Assembly (NCBI GenBank): GCA_048201935.1
Contig: DBFBGR010000014.1
Coordinates: forward strand, 1-64,000
DNA length: 64,000 nt
Direction of reading: 5' to 3'
DNA from: MGBC124762 sp048201935
GTDB taxonomy: Bacteria > Bacillota > Clostridia > Oscillospirales > Oscillospiraceae
Shown here: piece by piece, positions 46,617 to 53,113 of the stretch
How positions within the stretch are numbered: position 1 is the first letter of the stretch
Layout of the letters: every line of letters starts with the position of its first letter
Position numbers and translations under genes: made by a program
Notes under the pieces: generated by a model
Databases searched by the model: none
What the model saw: only the letters and a program-made list of their open reading frames with translations
Told to the model about the DNA's origin: nothing

Positions 46617-47525
46617 ATGCAGACAGCCATCATCGTATTGCTGGCGCTGGTATGCGCCGCCCTCGTTTACTATCTTTTGACCCTGTGCCGTGGGCTCACC
46701 GCCGCCAAAAAGCGGCTCCGGGACCAGATCGGCCACGAGACCCGGACCCGGCTGGACGTGCCCTGCCCCAACGCCGCGGCGGAGGGCCTTTTCCAGGAGA
46801 TCAACGCTCTGTTGGAGCGGCGTGAGGACGAGCGGGCGGAGTACGCCCGCCAGGAGCAGGACCTCCGGCGGCAGATCGCCGATGTGTCCCACGACCTTAG
46901 AACGCCCCTCACCTCCATCCTGGGCTATTTGCAGCTCTTGGAGGACGAGGACCTGACCCAGACGCAAAAGGCCGAATATCTATCCGTCATCCGGGGCCGG
47001 GCGGTGACGCTGCAGACCCTCATCACGTCCTTCTACGACCTCTCCCGGCTGGAGGGTGGGCAGTGGAGGCTGGAGCGTGAGGTGGTGGACCTCTCCCGCA
47101 TTGTCCAGGACCAGCTGGCCCTGGCCTACGAAACGCTGGAACAGGCCGGGATGCCGCCGGAGGTGGACCTGCCCCAGGAGCCGTTGGCGGTCTGGGGAGA
47201 CGAGAAGGCGGTGGTGCGGGTGGTGTCCAACCTGCTGACCAACGCCCTCCACCACGGTGCGCCGCCGCTGGCGGTGTCTTTGAAACGGCAGGGAAATGCC
47301 GTGGCAGTCCAGTTTCAAAATGCCGCGCCGGCCATGACCCAGGACCAGGCCGGACGGGTCTTTCAGCGCTTTTACACCTCCGACCCTTCACGCGCGGGTA
47401 AAAATACCGGCCTGGGCCTTGCCATCGTCCAGGCGTTGATGGAGCGCATGGACGGCGCGGCGGAGGCGGTCTTGGAGGATGGTCTATTCCGTATCAAGCT
47501 GACCTTCCGGGCCGTTGACCCTTGA
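46617..47525 (+). CDS. Sensor histidine kinase
   Basis: The 302-residue kinase has one N-terminal membrane helix (about 3-24) and no extracellular sensor loop. The phosphoacceptor His is in QIADVSHDLRTPLTSILGYLQ (H-box, about residue 96). The ATPase domain has the N-box VSNLLTNALHH, a shortened G-box region, and TGLGLAIVQALMER. With no external domain it may sense through the adjacent ABC transporter, as in other intramembrane-sensing modules; that is inference. The stop lies inside the -35 box of the TPP-riboswitch promoter. Confidence 0.9.
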   Translation: MQTAIIVLLALVCAALVYYLLTLCRGLTAAKKRLRDQIGHETRTRLDVPCPNAAAEGLFQEINALLERREDERAEYARQEQDLRRQIADVSHDLRTPLTSILGYLQLLEDEDLTQTQKAEYLSVIRGRAVTLQTLITSFYDLSRLEGGQWRLEREVVDLSRIVQDQLALAYETLEQAGMPPEVDLPQEPLAVWGDEKAVVRVVSNLLTNALHHGAPPLAVSLKRQGNAVAVQFQNAAPAMTQDQAGRVFQRFYTSDPSRAGKNTGLGLAIVQALMERMDGAAEAVLEDGLFRIKLTFRAVDP

Positions 47526-47550
47526 CCGTAGCGACAAAACATGCTATAAT
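47522..47550 (+). promoter_or_regulatory. Promoter of thiT
   Basis: TTGACC (47522-47527) overlaps the kinase stop codon; consensus TATAAT (47545-47550) lies after 17 bases. Confidence 0.82.
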
Positions 47551-47572
47551 GACCGTTGACCGCAGTTCAACT

Positions 47573-47676
47573 GAACACAGGGGCGCTGGACGCAAGTCCG
47601 GCTGTGATGCGGGAGGTATGGCCCTCCCCGGTCCCTTTGAAGCTGATCCGGGTAATGCCGGCGTAGCGAGTGCTTC
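47573..47676 (+). ncRNA. TPP riboswitch
   Basis: The thi-box is complete: a GAA-CAC/GTG-CTTC closing stem, AGGGGCGCTGG, the GCTGTGATG variant of CTGAGA, a GGGAGG/CCTCCC helix and the hallmark CCCTTTGAAGCTGATCCGGG followed by TAATGCCGGCGTAGCGA. Binding of thiamine pyrophosphate should favour the terminator just downstream. Confidence 0.94.
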
Positions 47677-47694
47677 GACATAATATGTCGTTCC

Positions 47695-47737
47695 TTGTAC
47701 CACGCCCACTTGCTTGGGCTGCGGTACATTTTTTTAG
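47695..47737 (+). terminator. Riboswitch-controlled terminator before thiT
   Basis: TGTACC-A-CGCCCA pairs with TGGGC-T-GCGGTACA around a short loop, followed by seven T. A CGACATA/TATGTCG element at 47676-47690 may take part in the antiterminator. Confidence 0.85.
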
Positions 47738-47750
47738 GAGGAACGACAAT

Positions 47751-48326
47751 ATGGAAAACCAAAGCAAGTCCCATCTGGCCCTGCGGGCCCTCATCGAAGG
47801 AGCGCTGATGCTGGCGCTGGCCTATGTGCTGGACAACCTGGTCCCGCCCTTCTACCGCTTTCCCCAGGGCGGCTCCATCGACCTGTCCATGCTCCCCATT
47901 TTGGTCTACTGCCTGCGCTGGGGGCCCAAGTGGAGCCTGCTGGTGTGCTTTGTCAACGGCGTGCTGCAGTACTTCCTGGGCGGCGGCATCGCCATCAGCT
48001 GGCAGTCTATGCTACTGGACTATGTGGTGGCCTACACGCTGGTGTTTCCCTGTGGCTTTGCCGCGGGCAAGAAGCAGGGCTGGCTGTGGGGCACTTTGAT
48101 CGCCACCCCGGGCCGCTGGCTCAGTCTGACCCTTTCAGGCGCGTTGCTCTGGTATGAGTATATGCCTGAGGAGTTCCTGGGCCTGGCCATGACCAACGCC
48201 TGGGTCTATTCCGCCCTCTTCAACGGCGTGTTCTGCCTTCTTGTGCTGGCGGTGGACCTGGCAGTGTTGGGTATCATGCAAAGTATTCCCGCGGTCCGAA
48301 AGCAGGTCTTGGCAAAACAATTTTAA
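47751..48326 (+). CDS. thiT: Thiamine ECF transporter substrate-binding subunit ThiT
   Basis: The 191-residue S component has six membrane helices. Thiamine-site features of the family are present: GGSIDLSMLPILVYCLRWG, near residues 42-60, and the C-terminal MTNAWVYSALFNG with NGV. The upstream TPP riboswitch supports thiamine as ligand. AGGAGGAAC precedes the ATG at 47751. The energising module must be shared and encoded elsewhere, as for folT in this window. Confidence 0.93.
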   Translation: MENQSKSHLALRALIEGALMLALAYVLDNLVPPFYRFPQGGSIDLSMLPILVYCLRWGPKWSLLVCFVNGVLQYFLGGGIAISWQSMLLDYVVAYTLVFPCGFAAGKKQGWLWGTLIATPGRWLSLTLSGALLWYEYMPEEFLGLAMTNAWVYSALFNGVFCLLVLAVDLAVLGIMQSIPAVRKQVLAKQF

Positions 48327-48338
48327 GGATGGATGTCT

Positions 48339-49151
48339 ATGGCCCTGGGCAAATTCGACGGCGTTTTGCTGGTCACCGATTTTGACGACACCTACTTCCC
48401 CGAAAGCGGCGCGCTGCCCCGGGCCAATGTGGAGGCTCTAGAGTACTTCAAGTCCCAGGGCGGCGTCTTTACCATCGCCACCGGACGGGCCCATACCACC
48501 TTCGCCCCCAAGCTGCCGCTGACGCCGGTGAACGCCCCGGTCATCCTCTCCAACGGCGCGCAGCTCTACGATTTTGCGGCGGACAAAATGCTTTTGGAGC
48601 ACACTATCCCCCAGACCATCGCCGCTGACCTCATGGACCTTGTCGCCCGAGTGCCCGAGGTGGGGCTGGAGGCCTACCACGGCGAGGACGCCTACATCTG
48701 GAACCCCAACCACTGGACATGGTATCATCTCCGCAAGGCGGGCATCGGGGCCACCGAGTGTCCCATCGACCAGATGCCCCAGCCCTGGGGCAAGGCCATT
48801 TTGCATCAGGAAAACGACATTTTGCTCCGGGCCCAGGCCGACCTTCTGGCCCGGCATGGGGACCGCTACGAGGCCATTTTCTCCAACTTCCACATGCTGG
48901 AGCTGACGGCCAAGGGGGCCACCAAGGGCGGCATGGTGCTGGAGCTGGCCCGCCGGCTGGGCATTGGGCGAGAGCACATCTACTGCGCCGGGGACAACCA
49001 AAACGACATCCCTATGCTGGCGGTGGCCCAGGTGGGTTACGCCCCCGCCAACTGCGCCCAGGCCGTCCGGGACTGGGGCGCGCGCATCCTTTACCCCTGC
49101 GACCAGGGCGCGGTGGCCCAGTTGGTAGACGAGCTGGACAAGCGCTATTAA
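48339..49151 (+). CDS. HAD superfamily phosphatase (Cof type)
   Basis: The 270-residue hydrolase has HAD motif I LLVTDFDDTYFP (nucleophile DFD), motif II FTIATGRAH, motif III Lys in TAKGATKGGMV, and motif IV IYCAGDNQNDIPML. The large cap between motifs II and III makes it a Cof/type IIB member, likely acting on small phosphorylated metabolites. The second ATG (48339) fits AAGGA spacing better than 48333. It follows thiT by 12 bases; whether it acts on thiamine or PLP phosphates, as some Cof proteins do, is only suggested by position. Confidence 0.88.
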   Translation: MALGKFDGVLLVTDFDDTYFPESGALPRANVEALEYFKSQGGVFTIATGRAHTTFAPKLPLTPVNAPVILSNGAQLYDFAADKMLLEHTIPQTIAADLMDLVARVPEVGLEAYHGEDAYIWNPNHWTWYHLRKAGIGATECPIDQMPQPWGKAILHQENDILLRAQADLLARHGDRYEAIFSNFHMLELTAKGATKGGMVLELARRLGIGREHIYCAGDNQNDIPMLAVAQVGYAPANCAQAVRDWGARILYPCDQGAVAQLVDELDKRY

Positions 49152-49161
49152 GTTTACATAA
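49152..49161 (-). repeat. XerD-type half-site, copy 5 (N=T)
   Basis: A-GTTTACATAA, identical to the 11-base B. subtilis XerD arm. It begins on the base after the HAD stop codon, in the gap before the terminator. Confidence 0.7.
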
Positions 49162-49170
49162 TTCTAAACA

Positions 49171-49206
49171 CAAGGGACAGGCACAGCCTGTCCCTTGCAT
49201 ATTTTT
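49171..49206 (+). terminator. Terminator of thiT-HAD
   Basis: A perfect 12-bp stem (49171-49182 with 49186-49197) and a 3-base loop, followed by CATATTTTT. Confidence 0.85.
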
Positions 49207-49222
49207 GGATTTGTGGTATCAT
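49195..49222 (+). promoter_or_regulatory. Promoter of the SLH S41 protease gene
   Basis: TTGCAT (49195-49200), 16 bases, TATCAT (49217-49222) with an extended TGG. The -35 box starts inside the terminator stem. Confidence 0.6.
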
Positions 49223-49282
49223 GGAACAATCAGGACCGATTTTCGTCTAAACAACGACATGATAAGGAAAAGGGGAGTACCC

Positions 49283-50902
49283 ATGAACAAGACTTTGCGC
49301 CGCTTGGCCGCTCTGGGTCTCAGCGCCGCGCTGGCGTGCACGCCCGCTCTGGCGTTGACCACCGACGAGCTGGGGACCATTTTGCGAAACGAATACGCTG
49401 GGGACATCCCCAGACAGGTCTGGGACCAGACCACCGTGGAGGGGATGCTCTCAGCCCTGGGCGACCCCTTTACCCGCTATTATACCGCCCAGGAATACGC
49501 CGCCTTCCAAAACGCCGTCAACCAGGGCGGCGGCGCGGGGACCTCGGTGGAGGTGTCTGTTGGCGGCGATGTGGGCATGATGCGCGTCCACAGCTTCGGC
49601 CAGGAGACCTATGACCGCATGGCCCAGGGCGTGGAGCAGAATAAGGCCGTGGACCACTGGCTGGTGGACCTGCGGGGCTGTCGGGGCGGAGAACTGCGTG
49701 CCACGGCGGACGCGCTGAGCGTCTTTGCCGGCGGCGGTGAGCTCATCTACCTCCGGGACAAGGCGGGCGCCCTCTACTCCGCCAAAAGCGTCCACAACAA
49801 GCTGACCATGTACCCGGCCATCGTGCTGGTGGACGAGAACACCGCTTCTGCCGCCGAGCTGTTCGCCGGTGGCATCCGGGACCGGCAGATGGGCCTTGTC
49901 ATCGGCAGCCGGACCTACGGCAAGGGGGTGGCCCAGAGCGCCCTTGATCAAAGCCACGCAGACTATGGCGCGGCCTTCTCTGACGGCTCAGCGTTGCTGC
50001 TGACCACGGAAAAGGCCTTTTCCGACAATCTGGCCAGCCCCAATATCATGGGCGTTCTGCCCCATCTGGCGGTGGAGCCGGGACAGGCCGAGGCGGTGGC
50101 CCGGCTGCTGTGCGCCGACGCGCCCATGGCGGATACCAACGGCTACCTGCGGCTCCACCTGGGCCGGTGGCGCTGGTATATCGACTTGAAGACCGCCGAC
50201 AAGACGGCGCTGAAGGCCCTTTTGGAGGCCCTGCCGCCCCAGGCGGGGCTCTATGTGGGCTACGGCGGTCTAGACCAGTGGCGTGAGACCTCGCCCCAGG
50301 ACGTGGCCGCCGGGCAGGGGATCGCTCTAGCTAGCCGGGTCTTTGGCGACGTGGCCGCCAGTCCTTACGCCGACGCCATCAACGCCCTGAAGACCTATGG
50401 CATTGTCCAGGGCGACGAGACGGGTAACTATCGGCCCACCGAGGGCCTGGACCGGGCCTCGCTGTGCGCCCTGCTGGCCCAGGCCATGGACTTCCCCAAG
50501 TCCACCGCCCAGCCCGCCTTTGCCGACACCCCCGCCGACGCGTGGTACACCCCCTACGTTACCACCCTCAGTGCCATGGGCATCGTCAACGGCTACGACG
50601 ACGGGCTGTTCCACCCCAACGACCCCATTCCCCACCAGCAGTTCATGACCATCCTGGCCCGGATCGTGGCCAACGTCAACGCCAGCAGTTACGCCGCTTT
50701 CCAGGTGGGCCCCGGCCAGGAGGCCCTGGACGGCGGGGACTACGCCGCTTATGACGCCTGGGCGGTGAAGGGCGCGTGGCTGCTGGACGGGGCGTGGCAC
50801 AAGGACGCCCGGGACATTGACCCCAAAGCCACCACCACCCGGGAGGAGGCCGCCTATGATCTCTGGTCCGCCTTGTCCACCATGGGCCTGCTGCCGGGGT
50901 AA
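49283..50902 (+). CDS. Exported S41 (CtpA-type) protease with SLH domains
   Basis: The 539-residue protein has a signal peptide (about 1-24, ending ALA). An S41 peptidase domain of about residues 30-270 has the catalytic Ser in NTASAAELFAGGI and Lys in SRTYGKGVAQS, with GALGDPFTRYYTAQEYAAF-type helices before them. The PDZ domain normally found between these parts is missing: the sequence runs straight from the helical cap to VEVSVGGDVGMMRVHSF. The C-terminal 200 residues hold SLH repeats (PYADAINALKTYGIVQGDE, AWYTPYVTTLSAMGIVNGYDDGLF) for wall attachment. AAAAGGGGAG precedes the start. Confidence 0.88.
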   Translation: MNKTLRRLAALGLSAALACTPALALTTDELGTILRNEYAGDIPRQVWDQTTVEGMLSALGDPFTRYYTAQEYAAFQNAVNQGGGAGTSVEVSVGGDVGMMRVHSFGQETYDRMAQGVEQNKAVDHWLVDLRGCRGGELRATADALSVFAGGGELIYLRDKAGALYSAKSVHNKLTMYPAIVLVDENTASAAELFAGGIRDRQMGLVIGSRTYGKGVAQSALDQSHADYGAAFSDGSALLLTTEKAFSDNLASPNIMGVLPHLAVEPGQAEAVARLLCADAPMADTNGYLRLHLGRWRWYIDLKTADKTALKALLEALPPQAGLYVGYGGLDQWRETSPQDVAAGQGIALASRVFGDVAASPYADAINALKTYGIVQGDETGNYRPTEGLDRASLCALLAQAMDFPKSTAQPAFADTPADAWYTPYVTTLSAMGIVNGYDDGLFHPNDPIPHQQFMTILARIVANVNASSYAAFQVGPGQEALDGGDYAAYDAWAVKGAWLLDGAWHKDARDIDPKATTTREEAAYDLWSALSTMGLLPG

Positions 50903-50919
50903 GAATGGGGGGAGAAGTT

Positions 50920-51477
50920 ATGGTCGCCGTGCGTGACGCGACGCTCCAGGACGCGGCGCGTCTGTTGGAGATCTACGACTACTATGTGAAAAACACGGCC
51001 ATTACTTTTGAGTACGAGACCCCGTCCCTGGAGGACTTCCGAGGGCGCATGGAGCGGGTCATGGCGCGCTATCCCTACCTGGTCGTTGTCCGGGACGGAC
51101 GCATTGAGGGCTACGCCTACGCCGGGGCCTTTGTGGGCCGGGCGGCCTATGACTGGTCCTGTGAGGTGACCATCTACCTGGACCCCGGCGCGCGAAAGCT
51201 CGGCCTGGGCCGGACGCTCTACCAGGCGCTGGAGAAGGCTTTGGAGGGCATGGGCATCCTCAACCTCTACGCCTGTATCGGCTATCCCCGCTCCGACGAC
51301 GAGTACCTGACCACCAACAGCGCCGACTTCCACGCCCATCTGGGCTTTGCGCGGGTGGGAGAGTTCCACCAGTGCGGCTACAAATTCGGCCGGTGGTACG
51401 ACATGATCTGGATGGAGAAGGCCATTGGACCGCACGAAGAAAAGCAGCCCCCGATCACTCCCTATTTGAAAAAATAA
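50920..51477 (+). CDS. GNAT family N-acetyltransferase (phosphinothricin-acetyltransferase-like)
   Basis: The 185-residue enzyme has the PAT/MnaT-like GNAT pattern: VRDATLQDAARLLEIYDYYVKNTAITFEYE in the N-terminal helices, EVTIYLDPGARKLGLGRTLYQALE as the acetyl-CoA pyrophosphate loop, and GFARVGEFHQCGYKFGRWYDM at the end. Relatives acetylate amino-acid analogues such as methionine sulfone; the substrate here is unknown. GGGGGGAGAAG precedes the start at 50920. It follows the SLH protease by 17 bases and ends at a strong terminator. Confidence 0.9.
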   Translation: MVAVRDATLQDAARLLEIYDYYVKNTAITFEYETPSLEDFRGRMERVMARYPYLVVVRDGRIEGYAYAGAFVGRAAYDWSCEVTIYLDPGARKLGLGRTLYQALEKALEGMGILNLYACIGYPRSDDEYLTTNSADFHAHLGFARVGEFHQCGYKFGRWYDMIWMEKAIGPHEEKQPPITPYLKK

Positions 51478-51489
51478 CACATAGCAAGA

Positions 51490-51521
51490 CGCGGCGGGCC
51501 ACCGGCCCGCCGCGCTTTTTT
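51490..51521 (+). terminator. Terminator after the acetyltransferase gene
   Basis: A perfect 11-bp GC stem (51490-51500 with 51504-51514) is followed by CTTTTTT. The spoIVA gene converges and ends at 51524. Confidence 0.9.
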
Positions 51522-51523
51522 AC

Positions 51524-53002
51524 TTACAAAATGATACAGATGAGGCCGCCGGAGCCCTCGTTGATGATGCGCTGGAGGGTCTCTTGGAGCTTGAAGCGGG
51601 CGTCGTCGGGCATACGCTTGAGCTTGGACTGCAGGTCCTCGCTGACCAGCTCGTGGAAAGACTTGCCGAAGATGTTGGACTGCCAGATCTTGCCCGAATC
51701 CCCCTGGAACTCCTGGAGGAGGTAGTCCACCATCTCCTCAGACTGCTTTTCGTTGCCCACGATGGGGGAGACCTCGGTCTGGATGTCCGCCCGGATCATG
51801 TGGATGGAGGGGGCGCTGGCCCGCAGCCGCACGCCGTAGCGGCCGCCCTGCTTGACGATCTCTGGCTCCTCCAGCTTCAGCTCCTCCAGGGCGGGGACCA
51901 CGATGCCGTAGCCCGTGGCCTTGACCTGCTCCAGGGCCCCTTCGATCTTGTCATACTCGGCCTTGATCTGGCTGAGCTGGGTCAGCAGGCTCAACAGGTC
52001 GCCGTCGTCCCGGACGGGGAAGCCCGAGCGCTGGGACAAAGTCTCGTAGAAGAGGCCCCGGGGCAGCTCTAGTTGGGCCTGGGCCTGGCCGCTGCCCAGG
52101 GCGATGGCGGTGACCCGGGCATTGCTGACCCACTGGCACTGGGCCATGGCGTCCAGCGTGGCGGGCACGTCCCGGACCCGCTTGAGGGCGGTGGCGCTCT
52201 CCCGGATGGCGGCGTAGAGCCCGGCCTTGATGGGGTGGTCGTAGGGCAGAGCGTCCACCCAGGGAGGTAGGAAGATGCCCAGCTCCCGGACGGGGAACTC
52301 GTCCAGCACGCCCCGGACGATGGAGCGGACCGTGTCCTCCCCAAGCTCCAGGCAGTTGACGGCCAGGCACGTCACCTGGTACTTCTCCGCCAGCTCTTCC
52401 CGCAGGGCCTGGGCCTCGGCAGACTGGGGCCAGGCGGAGTTCAACAGCAGCAAAAAGGGCTTGCCCAGCTCCTTGAGCTCGCTGACCACCCGCTCCTCGG
52501 CCTCTACGTAGTCCTCCCGGGGGATGTCGGTCACCGTGCCGTCGGTGGTGACCACGATGCCGATGGTGGAGTGCTCGGCGATGACCTTGCGGGTGCCGAT
52601 CTCAGCGGCCTGGGCCATGGGCATGGGGGACTCCGACCACGGGGTCATCACCATCCGGGGCTGGCCGTCCTCGTCGGCTCCCACCGCGCCGGGCACCAGA
52701 TAGCCCACGCAGTCGATGAGCCGCACCGAGCACGCCGCCTCGCCGCCCAGGTCGATGGACACGGCCTCCTCGGGCACGAACTTTGGCTCGGCGGTCATCA
52801 CCGTCCGGCCCGAGCCCGACTGGGGCAGCTCGTCCCGGGCCCGGTCCCGGCGGTAGGCGTTGTCCATGCCGGGGATGACCATGGTCTCCATGAACCGCTT
52901 GATGAAGGTGGATTTGCCCGTGCGCACCGGGCCCACCACGCCGATGTATACGTCCCCCTGGGTACGCTGGGCGATGTCCTCGTAGAGCTTGTGGTCTTCC
53001 AC
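51524..53002 (-). CDS. spoIVA: Stage IV sporulation protein A
   Basis: The 492-residue ATPase forms the basement layer of the spore coat on the forespore surface. It opens MEDHKLYEDIAQRTQGDVYI, then Walker A GPVRTGKSTFIKRF and MIVIPG-like MVIPGMDNAYRRDRARDELPQSGSG. The C-terminus ends in the localisation region with EGSGGLICIIL. The GTG start at 53002 has GAGGAGG at 8 bases. The upstream sequence carries an excellent sigma-E promoter, as for spoIVA of Bacillus. Its presence marks the organism as an endospore former. Confidence 0.97.
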   Translation of the reverse strand: MEDHKLYEDIAQRTQGDVYIGVVGPVRTGKSTFIKRFMETMVIPGMDNAYRRDRARDELPQSGSGRTVMTAEPKFVPEEAVSIDLGGEAACSVRLIDCVGYLVPGAVGADEDGQPRMVMTPWSESPMPMAQAAEIGTRKVIAEHSTIGIVVTTDGTVTDIPREDYVEAEERVVSELKELGKPFLLLLNSAWPQSAEAQALREELAEKYQVTCLAVNCLELGEDTVRSIVRGVLDEFPVRELGIFLPPWVDALPYDHPIKAGLYAAIRESATALKRVRDVPATLDAMAQCQWVSNARVTAIALGSGQAQAQLELPRGLFYETLSQRSGFPVRDDGDLLSLLTQLSQIKAEYDKIEGALEQVKATGYGIVVPALEELKLEEPEIVKQGGRYGVRLRASAPSIHMIRADIQTEVSPIVGNEKQSEEMVDYLLQEFQGDSGKIWQSNIFGKSFHELVSEDLQSKLKRMPDDARFKLQETLQRIINEGSGGLICIIL

Positions 53003-53040
53003 AATTCATTCCTCCTCGTTAGGCAGGTCTTGTCTCTACC

Positions 53041-53069
53041 ACTGTATGGACAACGCCCCGGGGATATGA
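53041..53069 (-). promoter_or_regulatory. Sigma-E promoter of spoIVA
   Basis: The minus strand reads TCATATC (-35, plus 53063-53069), 14 bases, CATACAGT (-10, plus 53041-53048). This matches the sigma-E consensus KMATATT / CATACAMT at 13 of 15 positions with the normal spacing. It implies mother-cell expression. Confidence 0.82.
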
Positions 53070-53073
53070 CAGC

Positions 53074-53106
53074 AAAAAAGCGGCGGCCCCCGCGGGGACC
53101 GCCGCC
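53074..53106 (-). terminator. Terminator of the SLH trypsin-like protease gene
   Basis: GGCGGC/GCCGCC arms with CCCCGCGGGG inside are followed on the minus strand by TTTTTT. It lies directly upstream of the spoIVA promoter. Confidence 0.82.
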
Positions 53107-53113
53107 TGGTAGA

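Noticed and set aside
47573..47676. A cobalamin riboswitch before the small transporter gene
   Set aside because: First considered from position, but the CCCTTTGAAGCTGATCCGGG segment and paired helices are those of a TPP riboswitch, and the gene is thiT.
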